This document shows, piece after piece, positions 21,955 through 32,982 of a DNA stretch of 64,000 nucleotides (its first letter is position 1; every line of letters starts with the position of its first letter). The notes beneath the pieces are model-generated. The model did not search any database. It saw only the letters and a list, made by a program, of their open reading frames with translations, and was not told the DNA's origin. This stretch comes from Fallopia convolvulus. Its lineage: Eukaryota; Streptophyta; Magnoliopsida; Caryophyllales; Polygonaceae. A program made the position numbers and the translations under genes. The stretch is taken from contig OZ024729.1 of assembly GCA_964016875.1 (NCBI GenBank), positions 22,526,494 through 22,590,493 on the forward strand. Reading direction: 5' to 3'.

Positions 21955-23654
21955 ATGTCTAAAAACGGCGAGGGAAGTCCTAAAACTCCAGTCGTCGGGG
22001 ACGACCAAAACCTTGAGAACCAAGGCAATCGGTCTCAGGATGAGGAGATGTCGGACCTTAGACAACGCATGGAATTCCTCCAGAAGGCGCTGAGCGAACA
22101 AAAAAGCTTTTACGACGCTCATGTAGAACGCCTCACCGCCGAAAACGGCCAACTCAAGCAACAATACGAGGTCCTGGCTACGGGGCGTCGCTCCCTGCCT
22201 CCCTCCGTGTCACCCGACGCACTGACGGAATAATAAGAAGGCTAGATTTCGACGGTGGAGAAGGAACTTCTGGAAAGGGTGCAGACCTGGATCCCCGAGA
22301 CAAGACACACGCGCAACCAGACGCGACTCCGGAGCCCATTGGTCGAGTCGGCCACGGAGAAGTCTCCCACGACGATAATCCTCCAAACAATCTCCGGTCA
22401 GCGGCTAACCAACGCCGAGCGCCATCTCAAGGAGTTTGGATCGAAGATGAAGGTACCGATGGGGAGGATCGAGAACGGCTCGAGCCCGTCGATTTAGACG
22501 CAACCATCCGAAGAAAAGTAACCGAGCAGATAGGCGCCATCGCTGACCAACTCCAGAGGGGAAGCCGAGGTTTCCAACCTTTGGAGCCTGAAGCACCCGA
22601 CGGCTTCGACGAGTCTCCATTCTCTCGTCGAATCGCCCGAGTAGAGATTCCAAAAAAGTTCTCCGTACCAAGCATTCCCACGTATAATGGGACTACGGAT
22701 CCGAACGAGCATGTGGCCATATACAAACAGAAGATGATGACGAGTGCGGTCCCATCCCACTCAAAAGAGGCAATGATGTGCAAAGGATTCGGCACGACCT
22801 TAACGGGGCCTGCTCTAACCTGGTTCATCAACCTCCCTCGTGGGAGCATTAGGTCCTTTGCAGATCTCTCAAACACCTTCCGGTCCCAATTCGCGAGCAG
22901 CCGCAAATTTGAGAAGCAATCCAGCGACCTCTATCGGATCCGCCAACGCCACCAAGAAACTACCAGAGAATTCTTGGATCGCTTCAATCGCGAGAAAATC
23001 TCCATCCCGTCTTGCGACGTGACGACCGCAGTGGAAGCATTTAGACAAGGGGTCACCCCCGATGGCGGCCTGTACAAGGAATTAACTAAGCACCCTTGCG
23101 CCACATTTGAAGAGGTACAAGCCAGGGCTTTGGCACACGTCCGGTTGGAAGAAGATAGGACCCTGAGGAAAAGATCGTCAGAGACGGAGAAAACCGAAAA
23201 AAGGGGACCTATTGACAACCGGTGAGGTTCAACAGATCAGAGGAAAGACCGTCGCGCCCATCCTTACTCACGGCCTACCTCAGGGCAGGTCAACGTGACC
23301 AGAGCACGATGGACGAATGATAAAGAACGGGAAGCCATGCCGCCCTCGCTCGAGTCCTTCAGACTTAACATATCTACGGAGAAGCTGCTCCGAAACATGG
23401 CGAAGCAAGGAAAACTAGTGAGGTGGCCGAGAAAGGACAGAACTCCTCACCCGGGAGGAGACACGACTAAGTGGTGCGATTACCACGAGTACCACGGACA
23501 CTGGACTCGGGACTGCCTTATGCTCCGAAAGGAATTGGCCCGCCTATTCGCGGAAGGAAGAATAAAAGACGTAGCTCCAGACTCTCGAGTACCCAAAGAT
23601 TTGCTGGAGAATTCAAGCCGAGCACCAAGAAAGGCGAAATCCCCCAACACCTGA
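21955..23654 (+). pseudogene. Element A gag, central copy
   Basis: The start is ATG 21955 (MSKNGEGSPK). An N-terminal coiled-coil-like stretch (DLRQRMEFLQKALSEQ) is followed, after a frameshift near 22195 (about 8 extra bases relative to unit 2), by the gag domain from about 22581 (VPSIPTYNGTTDPNEHVAIY, ALTWFINLPRGSI, EFLDRFNREK) and then by a zinc-knuckle-like CDYHEYHGHWTRDC at about 23477. A stop after IDNR at 23223 splits the domain from the knuckle. Gag would build the particle and bind RNA; this copy is broken in at least two places. Confidence 0.87.
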
Positions 23655-24282
23655 CAAAGTGGTCAACGTAATATCCGGAGGGTCAAGCATCTGCGGACTA
23701 TTGTACTCAGCAGCAAAACGCCACGCAAGGGAAAGCAGCTTCAATCGACCTCAATCGTCGAGGCATCGCGCCTGAGAATCTCCAGGACCAGCCATCGTGT
23801 TTGACGACACCGATGCAGAGAACACTTCCGAGCCGCATCACGATGGTCTTGTAATATCCTTGCATATTGGGAACGTGCTGATGAAAAGGGTATTGATTGA
23901 TACAGGAAGCTCCACGAATCTCATGACCCTTGCCGCCTTGAAAGAGATGGGTTTGTCCGAAAACGACGTTCATAAACACCCGGTGCCTCTGATAGGGTTC
24001 AGCGGCGAGGTCAAGCATACAGTGGGCGACATCGCCATCCCAACCTTCGCCAAAGGCGTAAATATGCAGGTCAACTTCCTCGTGATGGATTGCCCCTCAT
24101 GCTACAACGTAATCTTAGGACGCCCTTGGTTACATGACATGAAAGTCGTAGCTTCCACCTACCACCAAACAGTGAAGTTTCCAACGCCATGGGGGATAGA
24201 AGAAATTCGCGGGGATCAGAGGTTGGCTAGAGAGTGCTATAAGGCAGCACTCAAGCCAACCACTCTGAGACCTGAGGCATAG
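23655..24282 (+). pseudogene. Element A protease, central copy
   Basis: Aspartic protease with VLIDTGSSTNLM (about residue 35 of the stretch open from 23797) and CYNVILGRPWLHDM. A TGA at about 23773 (CGCGCCTGA) stands where unit 2 reads CGCGCCAGA, so the link to gag is cut. A TAG after LRPEA at 24280 lies before RT in both copies; this stop may be a normal feature of the element or shared decay. Confidence 0.85.
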
Positions 24283-24342
24283 CAATTACAGAACGTCACT
24301 CCTCCGCCAGAACGAACTGAAGACGGAGAAAAACCGGAGGAA

Positions 24343-25323
24343 GTGACCTTAGAGGAAGGAAGGGTCGTCAAGATCGGAGAAAATCTGGAGCCAATAGTCA
24401 GAGAAGAATTGGTAACATTCCTGAGACGTCACAAGAGCTGCTTCGCTTGGAGTCACGAAGACATGACTGGAATAGACCCTTCCATCATCACACACAAGCT
24501 CAACGTAGACCCTGAACACCCTCCAGTCTGGCAAAAGAGACGAAAGTTTGCCCCGGAACGAATACAAGCGGTCGATGAAGAGGTCAAAAAATTACTAGAC
24601 ACCGGGAAAATCAGAGAAGTGAAGTACCCCGACAGGCTGGCTAACGTAGTCGTGGTGCCTAAAAAGAACGGAAAGTGGAGGGTTTGCGTGGATTTCACCG
24701 ACCTCAACAAAGCCTGCCCCAAGGATTCTTTCCCTCTTCCCCACATAGACTCAATGGTGGACGCAACCGCGGGTCACGAACTACTTACCTTCATGGACGC
24801 ATTCAGCGGTTACCACCAGATCCAGATGGAGCTTGCAGACCAAGAGAAAACCTCCTTCATCACAGGGCAGGGAACGTATTGCTATCGCGTAATGCCTTTC
24901 AGTCTAAGAAATGCCGGGGCAACTTACCAAAGACTAGTCAGCCGGATGTTCCGAGACCACATTGGCAAAACAATGGAGGTGTATATCGACGATATGGTGG
25001 TAAAGAGCACAAGCGCTTCCCTCCATAAAGGGCACTTAGAAGAAGCGTTCAAAATCCTCGAGGAATACAACATGAAGCTAAATCCCCAAAAGTGCATCTT
25101 CGGGGTACAATCTGGGACTTTTTTGGGGCATGTAGTGACCAAGCGAGGGATTGAGGCCAGCCCAAATCAAGTGCGGGCAATTGCTTCCCTGAAATCCCCA
25201 CGAAGCATAAAAGACGTACAAAAGCTAACCGGCATGATAGCTGCGTTAAACCGTTTTATCTCCAAGTCCTCGGATAAGTGCCGACTATTCTACGAGGTGC
25301 TAAAGAAGAACAAAAGCTTTTAG
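24343..25323 (+). pseudogene. Element A reverse transcriptase, central copy
   Basis: RT domain: TGKIREVKYPDRLANVV, CVDFTDLNKACPKDSFPLP, FMDAFSGYHQIQM, RVMPFSLRNAGATYQ and the catalytic YIDDMVV near residue 215. A TAG at 25321-25323 (agcttttagtgg, CAG in unit 2) cuts the chain before RNase H. MPFS here is MPFG in unit 2 and in most relatives, so Gly to Ser is probably damage. The enzyme would copy element RNA into DNA inside the particle. Confidence 0.92.
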
Positions 25324-27474
25324 TGGACAGAAAGACACGAAGCCGCCTTCCAAGAGCTGAAGGGTTACTTCGCCAATCCCCTATTACTGGCTAAACCAAC
25401 TCAGGGGGAGGTGCTGCACCTCTACTTAGCTGTATCAGACCGCGCACTAAGCGGAGTCCTGGTCAAAGAAGAAGACGGCCAACAGGTTCCGGTTTATTTC
25501 GTGAGCCGAACGATGGTATCCGCCGAAACGCGCTACTCTCCAACAGAAAAACTGGTCCTGGCGGTCGTGATGTGCTCGAATAAACTCCGACCATACTTCG
25601 AGTCGCACACTATCATCGTCCTGACAAATTACCCCCTCCGACAGATCATGCAAAAACCAGAATTTTCAGGAAGAATGGCAAAGTGGGCAATTCACCTAAG
25701 CGGGTACGACGTCAGATATGAACCTCGAAAGGCAATCAAGTCGCAGGTACTAGCTGACTTCTTTGCCGACTTCACCCCGACTCTTGAAGAAAGCGCTAAA
25801 GGCAAGGTCTTGATGTCATCCCTCGACGAACCTGAAGAAGAATGGATCCTGAACACCGATGGAGCCTCAAACGCAAGAGGAGCAGGGCTCGGTGTCGTGC
25901 TAAAGTCGGCAAAGGGGGAAACAATAGCTCAGGCGGTTAGATGCAATTTTGAAGCCACCAACAATGAGTCGGAATATGAAGCTCTCATCTTTGGGCTGGA
26001 ATTGGCCAAAGATTTGTCCATCAAGAAGATCAAGGTACGCACCGACTCTTTACTCATCATCAATCAGATCCTGGGCATCTTCGACGCCAAAGATGATAGG
26101 ATGGCCAGTTACCTTAATGTGGTTAAAGCACTATCCGAGAATTTCGAGCAAATACAATTCGAACAAGTTCCTCGGGATCAAAATGCACCGGCCAATGCCC
26201 TAGCCGGTCTAGGCTCTACCTTGGACCCCAGGGATTACGACAATATACCATTAGTCCACTTATTACAGTCGGCTATAACGGAAACATCGGTGACACAGGC
26301 TGCTGAACCACCACCAGAGCAACTCGCCCTAGATATTCTCCAAACATCCTCCAATCCAGAGGTCGACCAGTGGACCAAGCCGTACCTCGATTGGTTCCTT
26401 TGCGGCGAAGCACCCAAGAACAAGATAGAAGCCAAAGCCTTAAAATCAAAGGCAACGCGGTTCACCATCTTAAAAGGAGTCATCTTTCACAAGTCTGCAG
26501 CAGGATTTTTACAACGGTGCGTAGAAAAAGAGGAGGCCGAGGAGATCATGCGTGATGTGCACAGCGGAGATTGTGGTAACCATACCGGGGGTCGCAGTCT
26601 CGCTAACAAGATCTTAAGGCAGGGGTGGTATTGGCCCACCGTTCACCAAGATGCCATCAAGTATGCCCAATCATGCGAAGCATGCCAGAGGCACGCACCA
26701 GTCCCACATCAGCCGCCAGAGATTCTCCATCCATCCATCACCCCCTGGCCGTTCATGCGATGGGGGATGGACATCGTTGGCAAGTTACCCCCGTCTACAG
26801 GACAAAAGGTGTTCTTCCTCGCCATGACAGACTACTTTTCTAAATGGATCGAAGCCGAAGCCTTCCGAGAGATCAAATACAAGCAAGTAATTTCATTCAT
26901 CCAGCGCAACATCTTGAGCAGGTTTGGGGTCCCCGCGGAGAGTACTTGCGACAATGGGTCACAATTTATAAGCAAGAAGATGCGTGATTTCTGTAAGCAG
27001 TGGAACATTGATTTAGTCATGTCTACTCCCAGATACCCGCAAGCCACCGGACAGACTCCATTCTCACTGGTACATGGTTGCGAGGCCGTTATCCCAGCTG
27101 AAATACTAGTCCCAACCGCAAGGTATGGACTCGCCACTTCAGAGAGAAATGGACGAGAGTTGGAAGCGGATCTGGATACTATCCAGGAACTCAGAGAGGC
27201 AGCCCATGCTCGGATCACAAAATACCAACAGCAACTGGCTAGGAGTTACAATAAAAATGTTCGAGTAAAAAGTTTTCAGCTCGGAGACTGGGTATTGCGA
27301 AAGGTCTTCCAGAATACCGCAGAAGCGAACGCTGGCAAGTTGGCACCCGCTTGGGAAGGGCCATACAAGATCACCAAAGTCGCAGGAAACGGAGCTTACC
27401 AGCTAGAATCCAAAGACGGAACAGCGGTGCCACGAAGCTGGAACGCAACCCACCTAAAAAAGTATTACTTCTAA
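25324..27474 (+). pseudogene. Element A RNase H, archaeal-type RNase H and integrase, central copy
   Basis: The frame is open from 25324. First RNase H: FQELKGYFANPLL, YFVSRTMVSAETRYSP. Second, archaeal-type RNase H of Tat elements: LNTDGASNARGAG, NNESEYEAL, RTDSLLI; the last acidic residue is changed (ANALAGLGS, where unit 2 has ADALAGLGS). Integrase: zinc part HSGDCGNH ... CEACQRH, core WGMDIVG and CDNGSQF, then YPQATGQTPFSL, and C-terminal THLKKYYF. Compared with C (PQSNSQVEN ... RRATGETPF), about 44 residues that include the catalytic Glu are missing between PQ and ATGQ. The protein should therefore not integrate DNA. Confidence 0.9.
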
Positions 27475-28287
27475 TTACTTCATTACCATGATTTATTCTT
27501 AGCTATTTCTTAGCTCTAGCTTAGAGAATCTTTAGGCAATATTTGGATTTTTCAAATAAACGACTCTGAGCGCTCGCTCACACTGTCGGGCGGAGTTTCT
27601 AAACTCTCATCTCATCAATCATGTTTTTACACATTCTTTGCATAATAATTTGCGAGAAAATATTCTCCTATTCTTGCACTTTCTCTTACTGCTTATAAAC
27701 GCGGGCATGCGCCAATCTACGTTGCATACAACATGAAACACGCCAAACGCAAAAAACCACTGTTGAAACACATGGTTACGCCGTCTGAAACGACGAATTC
27801 ATCACAACGTTAATAAGGTAACCTATGAGATGGTTACCCTTACGCTAATCAGAATTACAAACAACATGAGACGCTTCAAATACACAAATACCACTGTTAA
27901 GACACATGGTAATACCGCCTAGAAATGGCGAAGTCGTCACGCATACAACGTCGACGAAGTAACCCATAAGTTGGTTACCCCCTATCTAATTCCGATTTAA
28001 CGAAACATCCGATTAGTACGGGAAGGGGAAAGCTATAGCATATAACCCAGGCCATATGCGCGGGACGCCGCGATGACACTACATCCTAATTTAAGGATCC
28101 ACTGCCCAAGAACGCCCTTGGCAGTGGCCAAAGGAAGCCTAATCGTAACTAACTACGCACGGCCCCTTTGCAGAAAATTAAAACACTCAACGCGCAAAAC
28201 GTGATCCTAACGCAGGAAGAACAAATAAGTCGCTAACAAGAGGAGCATTAAAAACTCCTTCTTTAAACGCCAAAGCCTAACGCATAC
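27475..28287 (+). other. Noncoding spacer of A after pol, with degenerate repeats
   Basis: No gene seen. Two diverged units of about 130 bp (near 27740-27850 and 27870-27985) share accactgtt, acacatggt, gtaac and ggttaccc. A CACTGCC...GGCAGTG inverted repeat (CACTGCCCAAGAACGCC / GGCAGTGG) lies near 28100-28126. The last five bases (catac, 28283-28287) are the left target duplication of the insert. The uninterrupted version is 60577-61710. Confidence 0.75.
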
Positions 28288-28759
28288 TGTAATATCCGCT
28301 AAATTTTTAAATAAAATAAAATAGATAATAATCCCAATAAATTTTTTTTTCTAAAATAGAGGATTTAATAAATCTTATAATTTCATATTATAATATGGAA
28401 GGTTACAAAAGTTACTACAATGACAATGAAGAATTTAATTAAATATATTATGCAAGTCGGATATCCATTTTCTCTTGAAAAGAGAGTTTACGTATTGTCT
28501 TAATAAATTATAAAAAAATATTATAAAGGTAATATCCGCAATATTCCAAAGTTTTAAAACCATTAATAATCTTTTTTTTCTCTTAAACAAGAGAATTTAA
28601 ATAATTTAAATTCATAAATTCAAGAATATATTATAAAGGGTTATTGAGACATAAAAAGCATTTAAATGAAAATGATGCTTTATAATTTTTGAAATTTTTA
28701 TTAAATAAAAAGGGGTACATTAGACTAATAATAACACAATAAAAATTCAGTAAAAAGGA

Positions 28760-28843
28760 TGCAAGAGCCGGGACTTGAACCCGAGACCTCTTGCAACCCC
28801 TCTCACACGCCCAACCCCTTCAAATCCGCTAGACCAATTGCAA
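28760..28843 (-). other. tRNA-like module with pol III boxes inside the solo LTR
   Basis: On the minus strand, box A TGGTCTAGCGG (28836-28826) and box B GGTTCAAGTCC (28781-28771) fit the RNA polymerase III consensus. A good T-arm is present (TCGGG / CCCGG around TTCAAGT), as are tRNA-like 3' bases (GGCTCTTGCA). The acceptor 5' side pairs poorly, so it is a pseudo-tRNA or SINE-like head rather than a working tRNA. Confidence 0.6.
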
Positions 28844-30611
28844 TTTCTTATTCAATCACCCCACCTCTTTTATTTTATATCAACTATTCTCCTTCTTCTT
28901 CAAAATAGACATCAGACATAAGTCTGATGGATTGACGTTGATTTGAGATGCTCCATTGCATGTCCTCCTCCCTTTCCTCTTGCTTGCAAGACCATCTTAT
29001 TGACCTCATCAAACTTACATCATCATCAACTAGCACAACAATGCCCAATCCTCATCAATCCTCCCTTCTTCCATTGGTGAAACCCCATTGCCATGGATCA
29101 CTAGGAGCCTCAAAATTCACTATTTAAAGGGCTGAACATTCATGATTTTACTCACAATTCACTTCTCCTCCCTTCTCATAGCATCATTGCTCTCAATCCA
29201 TCAAAATTTCAGCCTAGAAAAGCCTTTTCCCTTTGCTGATTTTTTTTCACAAAAACCCTAAATTCTTCCCCTTGCACCACCGGACCACCACTAGCCTGCC
29301 AGAACGCCGGCCACCATCCGCTTACGCCGCCACGCTCGACCGCCGGATCCACCCAAGACCACCCACCGGCCTTGCTGTGCTGCGCCTGTCGTCCGTCCTT
29401 CTCCCTGGTGTCCTGATTCACTTGTACGTAGAAAGAAGGAGGAAGAAGATAAAAAGGGGTTTGGGCCTAATTATTTTAGGTAATTCTAATTAACCTTGTC
29501 TATTAATTTTGGGCCCAACTAGTTAATTAAATCAGATTTTACATTTCAAATTTAAATGCTTCTCCATATTTCTATTGAAAATAAACATGCATGCTTAATA
29601 TCCAAGAGAAAATAAAATTTATAAATTATAAGATAAATCCAAATAAATTTTGAGGATTATAATAGTGTTTTTAGGCATGTAAATAATGAATTTTAAGATA
29701 TGATAACTTGGTTGTATTTTATTTCAATTATTAAAGAAATGGAGTAAGATAATGAGATTTAATATATCTAGGCTCTATTAAAAAGAAAAATAGATTTGAA
29801 TGTCTTTAATCCTATTATATGCTTTGGAACAATATTAGTAAGATATTATGAATAAATTATTTTAATAAGAACAAGTTTGGAATTAAATAAATTAAGAAAA
29901 GATATTAGTTACTATGGTCAATATAATCCTACTAGATTACTTAAATCATATCATGATTATAATATTATGCTAGACATGTGATAACCTTATAAAAAGTTTT
30001 TATAAAATTACTAGCATATGGAATAGAGTTTCTAATATTAAAAATATCACCTTCATAAAAGAATGAAGTTTACATAAAAATAATGATATTGCTTATCACT
30101 AGTATAAAGAGGTTGTAGATATATGAGATTATTATAATAATAGAAATAAAATTATTTAAAGTTACCTTGGCTCTAGGTGTAGAGAATTGCCATAGATATA
30201 TTTTCATTTATAATATAGGTGGTAGTGGTAATAAAATACTTATGACATATTATAATAATGACTATTCGAAATAAATTGTAGAGAATTCTTATAAGAATAT
30301 TATTATTTCAAATATTGTGATCATGGACTATAGTTTGACATTAGATATTGATTTTTATGGAAGAATAATATTATTAATAATTATATTATTAAAGTCATCA
30401 TGTGAGAAAAATATTAATTTAATAATCTCTAAGTATAAAGAATTATTGCAAGACATAAGTTCTAGGTTAATATAAGAAGTATGATCTTATAATGAGTTTA
30501 TGATATTATATAGCATAAGGTTGACTTGTATGGAAAGAAACCATATAGATATAGAAAAGATATTATTTTATAACCTACAAATATTATAATAGTGGACTAT
30601 AAATATGAAGT

Positions 30612-30725
30612 AGGATATTTATAAGCCATGATGATATTTATAAGCCATGATGATATTATAAGCCATAATTATATTTTATAAGCCATGATCCTATTTTATA
30701 AGACTATGATCATAGATATTTTATA
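30612..30725. repeat. Short tandem repeat tataagccatgat
   Basis: About six imperfect units of 19-24 bp built on ttataagccatgat with atatt spacers lie within the AT-rich part of the insert. There is no coding content. Confidence 0.75.
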
Positions 30726-32656
30726 AGTCATATAATGTGAAAAGAACTATAGGAATAAAATAAATAAGATTAATTTAATATATGTTAATTTTAGGAAGTT
30801 ACCTTATAAAGAAAATTAGAAATTCCTAATTATGGAAACTTCCAAGTAAATAAATTATAAGTCTATTAGTTTCATTTAAGGAGAATTATATGATTAAGTA
30901 AAATTCAATTAAGGGGATATTATTAATAAAGTATTTTGATAAGGGAAATAATATTCTAAAGCTCACTAAGGAATAATTGGAAATTTAAAAGTAAGATTTT
31001 AATTAAGATAAATATGTCAAAAGGTTAAAATAGATTCCTTAAAGTTTAATAAGAATTGTACATTTTAAAAGAAAAATACCTTTTAGATAAAGTATGATAT
31101 TTATGAAATTATACTTACTGAATTATATTAAAGGAATTAGCAAGTGAAGTTAAAAAGGATTATTTTAATAATATTGAATAAAGATTTTTATGGGATAAAA
31201 AGGATATTACAAAACCAAAATAATAATAAAGGAATATTATTATTTTAAGAAAATAACTTTCTAAATTATTATCTTAATAATTTAGAATTCCAATTCTCTT
31301 ATAAAGTATTATAAGAGGTAATCCAAACTTTAGGAGGAATTCAGAATTTAAGTTCGCTCGTAAATTCCGTGTCGATAGGTCGGGTTTCTCGCTCGAAGTC
31401 GCGAATCACATATTTCCGTCAAAGCTCGATTGTTAGAACTCGCAAAAGCTAAGGCAAGTGGAATTTCCCCTTGTAACCTTTACATTCCATTTCGTGAAAA
31501 TCCTTGATTGTTGGGAACCATTTGTATGCTTAAATAAAAATGAATCTAGGAAATATTGATTGCTAGAAATAACGACAATTGTTAGCGTAGTATGTTTTAC
31601 ATTCCTTTGTTAGGATTATATATGCTAGTATGTTGTGATCTTGATTGAATACAATCTCGTTCAGAGATTTACCATGATTAAACTAGAAAGGGGTGCGGGT
31701 TAGCCTACACCTCTATATAACATTAATAAGTCGTACGTCCATACGACTTTCGGGATCATGATCTCCATCCGCTCCGATTGTAAGGAGGGATTGTGCGGCA
31801 CTCTAGCTAAGTGCCGGAGAATTGATGGTTCTCCTTCGGGTGGCTCGGAATATCCGCGTCCCACCACTATCTATTAAAAATCATTAATAAAGTCGAATAT
31901 TTTCGTCACTATATAAGATAAGTGCGAATGCACACTTAAGACACCAAAACCGGACCGGTCTCAAATGATCGATCCGGCTCTCGGTCCGCTCAGGGCGCGA
32001 GAGGTTTTCACTTGTATGATTTAATGAAGGTTCCCAACATTCTTTCGAAATCTTAAAGAAGTCTACAATCTAGTAGTTCTTCTATTGCTCATCGAGATAT
32101 CTTTTTCCAAAGATATACTCTCCTTCGAATCTCAAAGCTCCACATCAACAAGTTTCATTATATAGCCATCATAAACACAACCTTAATACCTCTTTCAATA
32201 ATATTTTAAAATTCCCAAAATACCATCGGGAAGTTCCCTTCCCGCTTGCTTAGTCTCTTAGACTAATTCTTCTTTTCCGCATTTTTGCCTGGCATTCTAT
32301 CGCCCCTCGCGAATTATGTCAGAATCTAGGAACCCCAGCAAGGCGTGAAGTGAAGTGAAGACGAAGGAAGAACAAGGATTTCAAGATGTATCTTTCTATC
32401 ATTTTGCTTTAGTTTCATTACGTTTCAAGAACAATCAGGTTTCGCATTTCAATTCTGGACAACTTTATGTTTGAATCAATGTAAGATGTTTTGTAAGAAC
32501 TAAGTCTCCCTCGGGAGCACCTTTTCTAATTATGTAATATGTTTTATTCCGCATTTTAATTGTTCTATATCATTCTAAAAGCCTTGGGTGACTTTGGACG
32601 GTAAAGTCTGAGGTCACTGGCGGTAATACCCAATGTTGTAAAATAGGGGTGTTACA

Positions 32657-32982
32657 CATACCCCACTTGTGGGCAACACATTCATGGAGATTCTCCACAA
32701 ATCTCCTTACGCTAACACCTAAACCTCACTTATGGGCAGCACATTTATGGAGATTCTCCAAGAATCTCCCTATGCTAAAGCAATAACGCAAATTTCCAAA
32801 CACAGACAAACAAACGGATAAAGCTGCGCCATTCAGAGGGCGTCAAAACCATTAAGAATCAGACGCCATATGAGTTTTTAGGCCCATGGCCGCAACGTCA
32901 CCAAAATATCCTTACTAATTATCCAGCAAAAACAAAAACAAAAAGAGTACTTCTAAAGAGATCAAAGAGAGGCACCAGGAGC
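32657..32982 (+). other. Spacer of A resumed after the insertion
   Basis: It starts with the right catac target copy. It holds two related units of about 68 bp (ccccacttgtgggcaacacattcatggagattctcc, then ctcacttatgggcagcacatttatggagattctcc, each quoted only by its key words acacattcatgg and gcacatttatgg). No gene. It leads into the 3' end of the minus-strand antisense gene. Confidence 0.7.

Larger units (their letters stand above)
28288..32656 (+). mobile_element. 4,369-bp insertion, probable solo LTR of a chromovirus-like element
   Basis: It begins TGTAATATCC and ends GGGGTGTTACA. Both sides carry catac (28283-28287; 32657-32661), while unit 2 has a single catac at the empty site (about 61384-61388). 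No gag or pol is present. Ends, length and layout (TATA-like tatttaaagg near 29122, then a leader with aaaccctaaattc and CG-rich codon-like sequence) recall the long LTRs of Tekay/Del chromoviruses. From 29480 to 31330 it is very AT-rich with no gene. The start motif taatatccgc recurs near 28531. A large non-autonomous element is the alternative. It inserted after the duplication, or into only one parental A. Confidence 0.8.

Noticed and set aside
28760..28843. Functional tRNA gene
   Set aside because: Boxes A and B are good, but the acceptor stem pairs poorly and no sound anticodon arm could be drawn.
29209..29493. Small coding genes inside the solo LTR
   Set aside because: Short overlapping frames on both strands in a CG-rich leader; no domain, and typical of a long-LTR 5' leader.
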